Source of the DNA: Planctomycetota bacterium
GTDB taxonomy: Bacteria > Planctomycetota > Phycisphaerae > Phycisphaerales > SM1A02
Direction: 5' to 3'
DNA: 36,044 nucleotides
Assembly (NCBI GenBank): GCA_024226535.1
Contig: JAAELP010000264.1
Coordinates: 1 to 36,044, forward strand
In this document: piece after piece, positions 1 to 8,880 of the stretch
Layout: every line of letters starts with the position of its first letter
Numbering within the stretch: the first letter of the stretch is position 1
The notes under the pieces: model-generated
The model's input: only the letters and a program-made list of their open reading frames with translations
Told to the model about the DNA's origin: nothing
The model's database searches: none
Position numbers and translations under genes: made by a program

Positions 1-24
1 GGATGGCGGAATCGCGCGTTCCGA

Positions 25-85
25 CATCCCCGCCATCCCCGCCATCCCAGCAATCCCCGCCATCCCCGCAATCCCCGCAATCCCC
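25..85. repeat. 9-bp tandem repeat, about 6.8 copies
   Basis: Seven consecutive units of a 9-base motif, consensus (c/a)atccccgc, start at 25, 34, 43, 52, 61, 70 and 79. One unit has an internal change (cagc for ccgc) and the last is cut short at the stop codon of the minus-strand ATPase gene. The tract sits just past that stop codon and lies outside any convincing reading frame. It is a short minisatellite, probably made by slippage. It has no spacers and is not a CRISPR array. Confidence 0.85.
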
Positions 86-1800
86 TACTCCGACCCGCTC
101 ACCCGGTCGATCTCCTCGATGCTCGTGACCCCCTGGGCGACGAGTTGGAAGCCGAACTGCTGGAGGGTCAGGAACAGGCCCTGGTCGGCGACCTCGCGCA
201 TCCCCTGGATCGTGGGGGCCTTGAGGATCACGTCCCGCATCGCGTCGGCGACGTCCAGCAGCTCGAACAGGGCCCGGCGGCCTTCGAAGCCGGTGCGGAG
301 GCACCGCTTGCAGCCGGTGGGCACATAGATCAGGGGGACGCCGTCGAGGTGATGGCCCATCTTCATGTTCTGGACCGGGGTCGGCTTCACCTGCTTCTTG
401 CAGTGGTCGCAGAGCACGCGGACCAGCCGCTGGGCGAGGATGACGTTGAGGGCGTTGGCGACGAGGTAGGACTCCACGCCGAGGTCCAGCAGGCGGAAGA
501 CCGCTCCGATCGAGTCCTTCGCGTGGACGGTGCTGTAGACGAGGTGGCCGGTCATCGACGCCTGCATCGCCACCGTCGCCGTCTCGATGTCGCGGATCTC
601 GCCCACGAAGATCACGTCCGGGTCCTGCCGGAGCACCGAGCGGAGGATCTTCGCGAACGTGTTGTCGACCTTGTGATCGATCGGGATCTGCGTGCAGCCC
701 TCGAGGTAGTACTCGACCGGGTCCTCGATCGTGATCGCGTTGCGCTGCTCGACGTCGATCTCGCGGATGCACGAGTAGAGCGTCGTCGTCTTGCCGCTGC
801 CCGTCGGCCCGCAGGCGAGGAGCAGGCCCGCGTCCTTCGTCGCGATCGTCCGCAGCTTCTCGTACATCCACGGCACGAGTCCCAGCTCGTGGAGCCGGCT
901 CGGGGCGTTGGACGAGTCGAGCACGCGAATGACGAGCTTCTGCCCGTTCATCGTCGGCGTGAGGCTCACGCGGAAGTCCACGCGCCGTCCCGTGATCGCC
1001 ACGGAGAAGTGCCCGTCCTGCACGACGTTCCGCTGGCTCGTGTCGATCTGGCAGAGCACCTTGATCACGCCGAGGATGCGCCGGTAGATCGACATGCTGA
1101 TCTCGACGGCGCTGAGCATGTAGCCATCCACGCGCAGCCGGATCGCGGCGTGCTCGATACGCGGCTCGAGGTGCAGGTCCGTCGCCCGCGCCCGGAAGCA
1201 CGCGAGGAGCATGAGCCGGAACGCGCGGATCGCCTCGCCCGCGTCGTCCTCGGTGCCCGTCTCCAGGCCCGCCGAGGACGCCTGGTGCACGGTGACGCCC
1301 TTGCAGTCCACGAGGCTGATGTCGTTCTCGTCGAACGGCTTCTCACGGGCGGAGTTGATGATGTCGCGGAGCTTCTTCTCGTAGTGCGTCTCGGCGTCGG
1401 TGATCGCCTCGCTCATGTCCACGTCGAGCGTGACCGCGGAGTGGAGATCCTCGAGGTCGCCGTCGAGGCCGGCGGAGAAATCGGGAACCTCGGGACGCTT
1501 GTGGATGTTCGCCTGCTGGGGATCGATGAAGCGCATCTCGACGGCGCCGATGCGGACGACATCCCCGTTGTCGAGCATCTCGTCAGTGACGATCGTCGCG
1601 TTGACCTTCGTGCCGTTGCTGGAGCCGAGATCGCGGACCCGGAACCCGGTGTCCATCGGCTCGATCACGCAGTGGTGACGGCTCGCGAGATCGTCGGGGA
1701 GCACGAGCACGTTGTCCGGGTGCCGCCCGATCGTGAGCGTCTTATCGGACAGCTCGATGCGCTTCCGGCCGCGGGGCAGCTTGACCTCCAGGTAGGGCAT
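85..1800 (-). CDS. FHA domain-GspE/PilB-type secretion ATPase fusion
   Basis: This is a hexameric assembly ATPase of the type II secretion/type IV pilus family (GspE/PilB) with an unusual front end. Residues 1-100 are a forkhead-associated domain (TIGRHPDN, SRHH, DLGSSNGT), which binds phosphothreonine peptides. The PilB/GspE core follows: Walker A GPTGSGKTTT near residue 331, the Asp box around TIEDPVEY, Walker B near DPDVIFVGEIRD, and a His box TGHLVYSTVHA. A zinc-type four-Cys motif (CDHC...CKRC) lies near the C-terminus. The usual N-terminal MshEN/N1E domain, which binds c-di-GMP in many relatives, is not visible; FHA takes its place. The ATG has GAGGAG about 4 bases upstream. The gene stands alone, divergent from a c-di-GMP protein gene. 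The ATPase assignment is firm; the cognate pilus or secretion system is not in the window. Confidence 0.93.
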   Translation of the reverse strand: MPYLEVKLPRGRKRIELSDKTLTIGRHPDNVLVLPDDLASRHHCVIEPMDTGFRVRDLGSSNGTKVNATIVTDEMLDNGDVVRIGAVEMRFIDPQQANIHKRPEVPDFSAGLDGDLEDLHSAVTLDVDMSEAITDAETHYEKKLRDIINSAREKPFDENDISLVDCKGVTVHQASSAGLETGTEDDAGEAIRAFRLMLLACFRARATDLHLEPRIEHAAIRLRVDGYMLSAVEISMSIYRRILGVIKVLCQIDTSQRNVVQDGHFSVAITGRRVDFRVSLTPTMNGQKLVIRVLDSSNAPSRLHELGLVPWMYEKLRTIATKDAGLLLACGPTGSGKTTTLYSCIREIDVEQRNAITIEDPVEYYLEGCTQIPIDHKVDNTFAKILRSVLRQDPDVIFVGEIRDIETATVAMQASMTGHLVYSTVHAKDSIGAVFRLLDLGVESYLVANALNVILAQRLVRVLCDHCKKQVKPTPVQNMKMGHHLDGVPLIYVPTGCKRCLRTGFEGRRALFELLDVADAMRDVILKAPTIQGMREVADQGLFLTLQQFGFQLVAQGVTSIEEIDRVSGSE

Positions 1801-2049
1801 GGGCTCCTCGTTGCTTCGGATCGACAGGAGAATCCCCCGGGCCGGCGAGCCCGTGCGGGAATGGGATGCACCCCGATGATACCAAACGTCGCCCGGGGGC
1901 CCACCAGAGCGTCGCGGGAGAGTCCGGTAAGCCCCCCCGGCACGTCAAGAGGGTGCTCCGGAGGTCCGATGAATACGGAAGCACGCACCGCGTGCTCATG
2001 GTACGCGCTGCGAGCGCAGCACGGCCCTCCTCGCGAGACGGACCTCCGC

Positions 2050-3984
2050 ATGGGCGCCATACATCCGCATTGCGACCGCCGCGTCCTGGTGATCAGCGAC
2101 AGCGGGACGAACGGGGCGGCGTTGCTGCGCTTCCTCGCCGGTTCGCACCTCCTCGCGCTGGTCGACGAGGACGTGCCGGAGCCGCCCATGATGTCCTTCG
2201 AGGTGGATCGCGCGTCGCGCGGGTACGACGGCCTCCAGTGTCTGCGCGACGAAGTCGACGGCGTGCGCCCGTACGCGATCGCGTTCCTCGACGCGAGCTC
2301 GCTGCCGGAGTCGGAGGCCCTGGAGACCGCCGAGCGTCTGCTCGACGCCGATGGCGACGTGCAGGTGATCTACTGCATCGATCGCGACGATGGCGACGGC
2401 GGCGCGGTCCGCGGGCGCATCGGTCCCTGCGATCGTCTCGTTCTCCTGCGGACGCCCCTCGAGCCCACGGAGGTGCGCATGCTCGCGGAGGCGATGGCGA
2501 GCAAGCGCGCGGCCGTGCGCCACGCCCGGCACGGGAACCAGGCACCGGCCGCCGGCGGCGACGGTCGGACGCTGGAGCTGGAACGGGCGAATCGCCAGCT
2601 CGTCGACGAGGTCGCCCAGCGTCGCGAGATGGAGAGCCGGCTTCGGCACCACGCCTTCCACGACACGTTGACGGGGCTTGCCAACCGCGCGCTGCTCAAG
2701 GAGCGTCTCGAGCGCTGCATCGACATGGCGACGCGGCGCGAGGACTACCGGTTCGCGCTGCTGTTCCTCGACGTCGACAACTTCAAGGTCATCAACGACA
2801 GCCTCGGTCACGACGCCGGTGACGAGCTGCTCATCGCCGTGACGAAGCGGCTGCTGCGCTGCATGCGCTCGGTGGACACCGTCACGCGCCAGGGGGAGAT
2901 CGCCGCCCGCCTCGGCGGCGACGAGTTCGTCATCGTGCTGGAGGGTCTCCGCCGGTGCAGCGACGCCGCGATCGTCTGCGAGCGGATCCTCGAGCAGCTC
3001 GTCGAGCCCTTCAAGCTCAAGGGCCACGAGGTGACGGTCAGCGCGAGCATCGGCGTCGCGATCAGCAAGCCGGGCCCGATGACGTCCGCGTCCCTGCTCC
3101 GCGACGCGGACATCGCGATGTACCGAGCGAAGTCCGCGGGCAAGGCGCGCTACGCGTTGTTCGATCGCGGCATGCACGGGGAGGCCGTCAAGCGTCTGCA
3201 CCTGGAGAACGACCTGCGCCGCGCGGTGGAGCGCGGCCAGTTCCACGTCATCTACCACCCGATCATCTCGCTGCGCACCGGCGCCGTGGACGGGCTGGAG
3301 GCGCTCGTGCGCTGGGAGCATCCGTCGCGCGGGACGATCTCGCCCGACGAGTTCATTCCCATCGCGGAGGAGACGGGCCTGATCGTGCCCCTCGGCAACT
3401 GGGTGCTCCGCGAGGCGTGCGCCCAGCTCGGGAAGTGGGACGAGGCGGGAGCCACGAGCGGCAAGCTCTGCATGAACGTCAACCTCTCGCGACGCCAGCT
3501 CCTGGAGGTGAGCGTGATCGACGATGTCCGCAGCGCCCTCGAGGACGCCGGCATCGACAGCGAGCGTCTGAACCTGGAGATCACCGAGAGCGCGATCATC
3601 TCCGACGCCGACGCCGCCGAGGATCAGCTCGCCCAGATCCGGCGGCTGGGCGTGCAGATTCAGATGGACGACTTCGGCACCGGCTACTCGTCGCTGAGCT
3701 GCCTGCACCGGTTCCCGCTCGACGTCGTGAAGATCGACCGCTCGTTCCTCGCGACGATGGCGGAGAACCGCCAGTACGCGGCGATCATCCACGGAATCGT
3801 GGACATCGCGCACAACCTCGGCATGCGGGTCACGATCGAGGGCGTGGAGACCACCGACCAGCTCGCGCAGGTGCTCGCGCTCGATTGCGACTTCGCCCAG
3901 GGATTTCTGTTCTCGAAACCGATCGCCGCCGACGCCACCGAGAAGCTGCTGCGGTCTGAGCGCCGGTGGCAGGTGCCGGCATGA
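2050..3984 (+). CDS. Receiver-like/GGDEF/EAL c-di-GMP turnover protein
   Basis: The order is a response-regulator-like domain (about residues 8-150), a short helical linker (LELERANRQLVDEVAQRREM), GGDEF (G289-F293 intact) and EAL (E417-A-L). The receiver keeps a candidate phospho-acceptor Asp in AIAFLD, but the early acidic pair is reduced to SD and the conserved Lys region reads LLRTPL, so it looks degenerate. The EAL domain keeps the expected metal and catalytic residues (GLEALVRWEHP, NVNLSRRQL, LNLEITES, DDFGTGYSSL, VVKIDRSF, VTIEGVET, QGFLFSKP), so phosphodiesterase activity is likely. GGDEF has its signature, but the RSVD before it is not at the usual inhibitory-site distance. The start is uncertain: ATG 2050 fits the receiver best and upstream codons have lower GC at position 3, while ATG 1969 has GGAGG 4 bases before it and would add 27 residues. 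The frame is open far upstream, but that part is antisense to the ATPase gene. Confidence 0.9.
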   Translation: MGAIHPHCDRRVLVISDSGTNGAALLRFLAGSHLLALVDEDVPEPPMMSFEVDRASRGYDGLQCLRDEVDGVRPYAIAFLDASSLPESEALETAERLLDADGDVQVIYCIDRDDGDGGAVRGRIGPCDRLVLLRTPLEPTEVRMLAEAMASKRAAVRHARHGNQAPAAGGDGRTLELERANRQLVDEVAQRREMESRLRHHAFHDTLTGLANRALLKERLERCIDMATRREDYRFALLFLDVDNFKVINDSLGHDAGDELLIAVTKRLLRCMRSVDTVTRQGEIAARLGGDEFVIVLEGLRRCSDAAIVCERILEQLVEPFKLKGHEVTVSASIGVAISKPGPMTSASLLRDADIAMYRAKSAGKARYALFDRGMHGEAVKRLHLENDLRRAVERGQFHVIYHPIISLRTGAVDGLEALVRWEHPSRGTISPDEFIPIAEETGLIVPLGNWVLREACAQLGKWDEAGATSGKLCMNVNLSRRQLLEVSVIDDVRSALEDAGIDSERLNLEITESAIISDADAAEDQLAQIRRLGVQIQMDDFGTGYSSLSCLHRFPLDVVKIDRSFLATMAENRQYAAIIHGIVDIAHNLGMRVTIEGVETTDQLAQVLALDCDFAQGFLFSKPIAADATEKLLRSERRWQVPA

Positions 3985-5571
3985 GAGGAATGGCCACCGA
4001 GAACTTCCGCTCGTGGAACCAGTGCAGCCAGTGCACCGACCTGACGTTCGGGCCGGTCGGCGCGTGTTGCAGCGGCTCGGGGACGTGCAGCGACGGCATC
4101 CTCGAGGCGGCGTGCCTCGCCGATCCGGACGCCACGTGGTTCTCGTGCGAGCTGTGCAGCGACGTGCAGGCCCAGTGCGAGCCGATCGGCGCGTGCTGTC
4201 TCTGCGACGGCACCTGCCTCGAGTTCATCACCGAGGCGGAGTGCCAGGCCAACTCGATGTTCGTCATCTACCGGCCCGCGGCGGCCTGCTCCGTTGCGGC
4301 GTGCGTCACGGTCGGCGCGTGCTGCTTCGAGGCATCCTGCCAGGACGGCCTGACGGAGGACCAGTGTCTCTCGAACCCCAATGCCGTGTTCTACGTCGTG
4401 TGCGAGATCTGTTCCGCCATCGACTGTGGCGGGGGGGCATGCTGTCTCCCGGACGGCACGTGCATGCAGCTGCTCCCGCCGGAATGCGCCGCGCAGGACG
4501 GTCTCTACCAGGGCGAGGGCACGATCTGCCCGGCCCCCGGCGGCCCGCGTGTGAGCGTGACCGACAAGGGCAGCCTGCTGATCTACTCCAAGGTCGACAT
4601 CCGATGGGACGCGGCGGGGTTCGTGACGCGGGACACCTTCCTGTCGCTCACGAACGACTTCCCCGAAGACGTCACCGTCCAGATGTACTTCATCAACGGC
4701 GATCCGCCGCTGGACGCCGGCGGCATCGAGCGCGCGCACCCGGGTTGGAACTGGGTGGACAACCGGATCACGCTCACCGGCGATCAGCCGACGTTCTGGT
4801 CGGCCTTGACGGGCCAGCCGGCGGCGGGCGGGCTCTCGCCGTTCACCGCGCTGGACCCCGGCTTCCCGCCGGGTCGTTCCGACGGGCTGGGCGGGCGCAT
4901 GCTGCGCGGCTACGTGATCGCGTGGGCCGTCAGCCCCTTCGGCGCGGAGATCCGCTGGAACCATCTCTCCGGGAACGGGGTGATCGTCGACTACGCGCTC
5001 GGTGCGGCATGGGAGTACCTGCCGTGGAGCTTCGCCGTCGTCGCCAACGTGGCGAACGGCGGCCTGACCGGTGGGCCTACGCAGATCGACCTGAGCGGCC
5101 TGGAGTTCGCGCACGCCTACGACCTGTTGCTCGTGAACTTCCAGGCGGTGCGTCACGTGCTGGGACCAGGCGCGGCTCAGCACCTACGGGCTGCCGAATC
5201 ACTTCCGGCTCGAGAACCTCCAGACGGACCACGGCAAGACGCGGATCGACGGCCAGGCCAGCCAGCACTGTGACGTGGACTTCGATCCCGACGACGGCCT
5301 GGCTCTCGGCGATGACCCGCGCGACGTGGTGAGCGAGGCCAACCCCTTGCTGGCGCTCGCGGTGCGCCGTCTCGCCTTCGACGGCGGCGCGGATCACGAC
5401 ACGGCGTCGGCCCAGGCCGTCGGCCTGGGCGAGCAGTGCGCCCGGATCCTCTATGACAACCCGCAGCCGCCGCCGGAGGCCGGCCGGCCCGAAGAGGATG
5501 CCGCCGAGGCCGTGCTCCGCTGGATCGAGGTCGAGCTTCGCCTGCCGACGGGTTCGATGTCCATCAAGTGA
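3981..5571 (+). pseudogene. Cys-rich repeat secreted-type protein, 5'-truncated and frameshifted
   Basis: The frame opens at an ATG overlapping the stop of the GGDEF-EAL gene (ATGA at 3981). It enters directly into Cys-rich repeats with no signal peptide. Four repeats of the 'GACC...G.C...C...C' type are visible (VGACCSGSGTC, IGACCLCDGTC, VGACCFEASC, GGACCLPDGTC). A non-repeat domain follows (TDKGSLLIYSKVDIRWDAAG; GWNWVDNRITLTGDQP; RMLRGYVIAWAVS). After NFQA near 5145 the frame runs into non-coding-like residues. One frame over, from 5149, good coding resumes with CVTCWDQARLSTYGLPNHF and runs to the stop at 5571. The protein is therefore interrupted by a deletion or frameshift near 5145-5149 and probably lacks its native N-terminus. 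It may be a real pseudogene or an assembly error. Function is unknown; relatives with this layout appear to be exported proteins, to judge by the repeat style. Confidence 0.75.
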
Positions 5572-5576
5572 CGGAC

Positions 5577-5682
5577 GCTCGCGAGCGAGCCAATTAGGGG
5601 CAGCCTTCCCCCGCCCCGTTTCAGATGCAAGGGCGACTATCTGCTACGCTTTTCCTCCCCGTACTCGGGTAGGAGCAGCGAC
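5577..5682 (+). promoter_or_regulatory. Intergenic leader of pntAA with palindrome and possible -10
   Basis: A perfect 10-bp palindrome GCTCGCGAGC lies at 5577-5586, six bases after the preceding stop. An extended -10-like tgcTACGCT occurs at 5642-5650, 33 bases before the pntAA ATG. No convincing -35 is seen. A Shine-Dalgarno-like AGGAGC lies at 5671-5676. The pnt operon is expected to need its own promoter here, but the exact site is a guess. Confidence 0.3.
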
Positions 5683-6882
5683 ATGATTGTCGGAGTTGTC
5701 AATGAGACGTTTCCGGGTGAGCGCCGTGTCGCGCTCGTGCCCGCGGTCGTCGGCATGATCGAGAAGTGCGGCGCCGAAGTCATCGTGCAGCGCGGGGCCG
5801 GTGATTCCGCCGGGTTCCCGGACAGCGAGTTCACGGAGAAGGGCGCGAAGATCGTCGCGGACCGCGCCGAGGTGTTCAGCACCGCGGACATCGTCTGCAT
5901 GATCCGCACCTTCGGCGCGAACACCGAGAACGGCGCCGATGACCTCGCGATGTACCGGGATGGCCAGACGATCATCGGGATGTCCGAGCCGTTGACCGCG
6001 CTGGAACCCGTGCAGAAGATCGCCGCCACCGGCGTTCGATGCTTCGCGATGGAGTTGGTGCCACGCACCACGCGTGCCCAGGCGATGGACGTCCTCTCGT
6101 CGCAGGCGATGCTCGCCGGCTACAAGGCCGTCGTGCACGGAATGTCCACGCTGCCGAAGATGTTCCCGATGATGATGACCGCCGCCGGGACGATCGCTCC
6201 GGCCCGCGTCTTCGTGATCGGAGCCGGTGTCGCCGGGCTCGCCGCCGTCGCCGCCGCCCGCCGGGCCGGCGCCATCGTGCACGCGTTCGACGTGCGACCG
6301 GAGGTCAAGGAGCAGATCGAGTCGCTCGGGGCGAAGTTCGTCGAGATCGAGATCGCCGACGCCCGCGGCGAAGGCGGCTACGCGAGGGAGCTGACCCCGG
6401 AGGAGCGCCAGAAGCAGCAGATGCTCATGGGCGACACCGTTGCCGAGAGCGACGTGGTGATCACCACCGCGGCGGTGCCCGGCAAGAAGGCCCCGGTGCT
6501 CATCCCCGCCGACGTCGTACGCCGCATGCATCCCGGCTCGGTCATCGTGGACATGGCCGCGGAGCGCGGCGGCAACTGCGAGTTGACGAAGGTCGACGAG
6601 GTCGTGGACGTCGACGGCGTGACGATCCTCGGCCCGTCCAACATGGCCGCGACGGTCCCGCTGCACGCCAGCCAGCTCTACGGCAAGAACGTTGCGAACC
6701 TCCTGAAGCTGATCCTCAAGGACGGCGCGCTGGAGATCGACCCGGAGGACGGGGACGTCATGGGCACGATGCTCACCGAGGGCGGCGAGATCGTGCACGC
6801 GTTCGCCCGCGAAGTCTTCGGCCTCGAGCCGCTGGCCGCCCCGGCCGCGGCGGCCGCCGTGCCCGAAGGGAGTGACGCCTGA
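5683..6882 (+). CDS. pntAA: NAD(P) transhydrogenase, alpha subunit part 1 (NAD-binding domain I)
   Basis: This is the soluble NAD(H)-binding domain I of the three-gene proton-translocating transhydrogenase. It transfers hydride between NADH and NADP, coupled to proton movement through the membrane subunits. The N-terminus (VGVVNETFPGERRVALVP) is the typical alanine dehydrogenase/PntA fold start. A Rossmann motif is visible at VFVIGAGVAGLAAVAAARRAGA, followed by AFDVRPEVKEQ and later GPSNMAATVPLHAS. The 399-residue length matches split PntAA proteins with no membrane part, and the protein ends in an Ala-rich tail. The stop overlaps the next ATG (TGATG at 6880-6884), so pntAA and pntAB are translationally coupled. 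Identification is firm. Confidence 0.96.
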   Translation: MIVGVVNETFPGERRVALVPAVVGMIEKCGAEVIVQRGAGDSAGFPDSEFTEKGAKIVADRAEVFSTADIVCMIRTFGANTENGADDLAMYRDGQTIIGMSEPLTALEPVQKIAATGVRCFAMELVPRTTRAQAMDVLSSQAMLAGYKAVVHGMSTLPKMFPMMMTAAGTIAPARVFVIGAGVAGLAAVAAARRAGAIVHAFDVRPEVKEQIESLGAKFVEIEIADARGEGGYARELTPEERQKQQMLMGDTVAESDVVITTAAVPGKKAPVLIPADVVRRMHPGSVIVDMAAERGGNCELTKVDEVVDVDGVTILGPSNMAATVPLHASQLYGKNVANLLKLILKDGALEIDPEDGDVMGTMLTEGGEIVHAFAREVFGLEPLAAPAAAAAVPEGSDA

Positions 6883-7169
6883 TGCTGTTCACGCTGTATC
6901 TCACGATCTTCGTGCTCGCGATCTTCGTGGGCTTCGAGATCATCACCAAGGTCCCGCCGACGCTCCATACCCCGCTCATGTCGGGGGCGAACGCGATCTC
7001 CGGGATCACGATCGTCGGCGCGATCATCGTCGCGGGTGCCACGGCGGCCTCGACTTCGTCGCTCGTCGGCATCCTCGGCTTCCTCGCCGTGGTCTTCGCC
7101 ATGATCAACGTGATCGGTGGCTTCGCGGTCACGCACCGCATGCTCTCCATGTTCCAGAAGAAGAGGTAG
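6882..7169 (+). CDS. pntAB: NAD(P) transhydrogenase, alpha subunit part 2 (membrane)
   Basis: This 95-residue protein is almost entirely hydrophobic and corresponds to the membrane part that is fused to PntA in E. coli. Three membrane segments are visible: residues about 2-22, about 40-57 and about 62-82. Between the first two lies the conserved IITKVPPTLHTPLMSGANAI stretch that marks this family. With PntB it forms the proton path. It starts one base before the end of pntAA and lies 7 bases ahead of pntB. The C-terminus (HRMLSMFQKKR) is basic, as expected for the cytoplasmic side. Confidence 0.96.
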   Translation: MLFTLYLTIFVLAIFVGFEIITKVPPTLHTPLMSGANAISGITIVGAIIVAGATAASTSSLVGILGFLAVVFAMINVIGGFAVTHRMLSMFQKKR

Positions 7170-7176
7170 GCGACCC

Positions 7177-8661
7177 GTGGAGTTCCTCCTGCAGAGCCGG
7201 AACATCCTGTACGTCATCGCGGCGATCCTCTTCATCCTGGGGATCAAGGGGATGACGCACCCGCGCACCGCGGTGCGCGGCAACATGCTGGGCTTCGCCG
7301 GCATGACGCTGGCAATCGTCGTGACGATCATCGACTGGGGGGCCATCTCCCCGGCGTGGTACTGGTGGGTCGCGGGCATCGTCGTCGGATCCCTCGTCGG
7401 CTTCATCGCCGCGAAGGTCGTCCAGATGACGGAAATGCCCGAGATGGTCGCGCTGTTCAACGGCTCGGGCGGTCTCGCCTCGATGCTCGTCGCAGGCGCC
7501 TATTTCCACAAGCTGACCAACGACGCGGCCGATGCGTCGCTCCTGGAACGCGTCGCGGGGAAGGGGCTGGACGCGGGCATGTCGGCGATCGACATGGCCG
7601 TCTACGCCGAGGGGGGGACGCCCCTTCAGACGTACATCGCGACGGCGGTTTCCGGCATCATCGGAGCGATCACGTTCACCGGCAGCGTGCTGGCGTTCCT
7701 CAAGCTGCGCGAGTGGGTCAGCGGGCGTCCGATGACGCACCCGATGCTCAAGGTCGCCAACGCGACGTCGATCCTCACCGCCATCGCCTTCGGCGTCGTC
7801 CTGGTCGTCAACCCCGAGGCGACGTGGGCGTTCTGGGCGCTCGCCGCCGCCGCCCTCGTGTGCGGTGTGTTCGCGGTGATGCCGATCGGCGGCGCCGACA
7901 TGCCCGTCGTGATCTCGCTGCTGAACTCCTATTCGGGCCTCGCCGCGTGCGCGACGGGGTTCGTGATCAACAACACGGTGCTGATCACCGCCGGCTCGCT
8001 CGTGGGCGCGGCGGGGCTCATCCTCACGAAGATCATGTGCGTGGCGATGAACCGGTCGCTGACGAACGTGCTCTTCGGGGTGATGGCGGAGGTCGAGGAG
8101 GGCCCGAGCGCCGACGAGGTCTACAAGGGCAAGGTGAAGGCGACGAGCCCCGAGGAGGTCGCGATGATCCTCGAGGGCGCGCAGCGTGTCTGCGTCGTCC
8201 CCGGATACGGCATGGCCGTCTCCCAGTCGCAGCACATCGTCCGCGACCTCGCGAACGAGCTCGAGGAGCGGGGGTGTCAGGTCACCTACGGCATCCACCC
8301 CGTCGCCGGCCGCATGCCCGGCCACATGAACGTGCTGCTCGCCGAGGCCGACGTGGACTACGAGAAGCTGCACGAGATGGACGACGTCAACCGCTACATC
8401 GAGCAGGTGGACGTGTGCATCGTGCTCGGGGCGAACGACGTCGTGAACCCCGATGCGCGGACGAACCCGCAGAGCGCCATCGCGGGCATGCCCATCATCG
8501 ACGTGGACAAGGCCCACACCGTGATCGTCGTCAAGCGTTCCCTGAGCCCCGGATTCGCCGGCATCCCGAACCCGCTGTTCGCGATGGACAACGCGCTCAT
8601 GATGTTCGGGGACGGCAAGAAGGCGATCACCGAGCTGCTGGAGTCGCTGAAGGCAGGTTGA
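7177..8661 (+). CDS. pntB: NAD(P) transhydrogenase, beta subunit
   Basis: The 494-residue beta subunit consists of a multi-helix membrane domain (about residues 1-290) and the NADP(H)-binding domain III at the C-terminus. Domain III shows the family motifs GYGMAVSQSQH, YGIHPVAGRMPGHMNVLLAE, VLGANDVVNPDA and SPGFAGIPNPLF. The membrane part contains MVALFNGSGGLASMLVAGA and MPVVISLLNSYSGLAACATGF, both typical. I chose GTG at 7177 because VEFLLQSRNILYVIAA gives the expected N-terminal helix and aggtagg lies upstream. The frame is open back to 7117, but that part overlaps pntAB. With pntAA and pntAB this completes the enzyme, which usually makes NADPH from NADH at the cost of proton motive force. 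Confidence 0.96.
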   Translation: MEFLLQSRNILYVIAAILFILGIKGMTHPRTAVRGNMLGFAGMTLAIVVTIIDWGAISPAWYWWVAGIVVGSLVGFIAAKVVQMTEMPEMVALFNGSGGLASMLVAGAYFHKLTNDAADASLLERVAGKGLDAGMSAIDMAVYAEGGTPLQTYIATAVSGIIGAITFTGSVLAFLKLREWVSGRPMTHPMLKVANATSILTAIAFGVVLVVNPEATWAFWALAAAALVCGVFAVMPIGGADMPVVISLLNSYSGLAACATGFVINNTVLITAGSLVGAAGLILTKIMCVAMNRSLTNVLFGVMAEVEEGPSADEVYKGKVKATSPEEVAMILEGAQRVCVVPGYGMAVSQSQHIVRDLANELEERGCQVTYGIHPVAGRMPGHMNVLLAEADVDYEKLHEMDDVNRYIEQVDVCIVLGANDVVNPDARTNPQSAIAGMPIIDVDKAHTVIVVKRSLSPGFAGIPNPLFAMDNALMMFGDGKKAITELLESLKAG

Positions 8662-8665
8662 GCGG

Positions 8666-8680
8666 GGTCGCGCGGCGACC
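8666..8680 (+). terminator. Hairpin after pntB
   Basis: A perfect 6-bp stem GGTCGC/GCGACC with a 3-base loop begins 5 bases after the pntB stop. No T-run follows, so it is not a textbook intrinsic terminator. It may stabilise the 3' end or be incidental in GC-rich DNA. Confidence 0.35.
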
Positions 8681-8769
8681 GTGGTAAACAGGGCAGAGTA
8701 GGCAAGGTCCGCGGGCTGCGCCGTCGTCGCGCTGTTCTGCAGCGAATCCCCACGGGGTGGGCGTTTCGC

Positions 8770-8880
8770 TATACTGGCTCGCGTCCGGGTGGAGAGATCG
8801 AGAGAGAGGCGGGTTCGAGAGGCCCGCGAGACCCGCGAGAGAAGAGACCGAGAGTCGCCCGAGTAGAGAGAGAGAAGACT
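8770..8880 (+). promoter_or_regulatory. Possible -10 (TATACT) and GA-rich leader of the PEP-CTERM-like gene
   Basis: TATACT at 8770-8775 is the best -10-like hexamer in the 220-bp gap before the gene at 8881; no matching -35 is seen. From 8791 to 8880 the + strand is strongly purine-biased, with repeated gaga/cgaga units ending in agagagagagaagact directly before the ATG. The leader would be about 100 bases long and could act as an extended ribosome-loading tract. The remainder of the gap (8681-8769) holds nothing I can identify. Confidence 0.35.

Noticed and set aside
145..2049. A 1279-aa open frame starting at 145 as a single giant protein including the GGDEF-EAL part
   Set aside because: The first 1650 bases are antisense to the well-supported secretion ATPase gene, and their translation is low-complexity Arg/Ala/Glu/His sequence. 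The real gene starts at about 2050 (or 1969).
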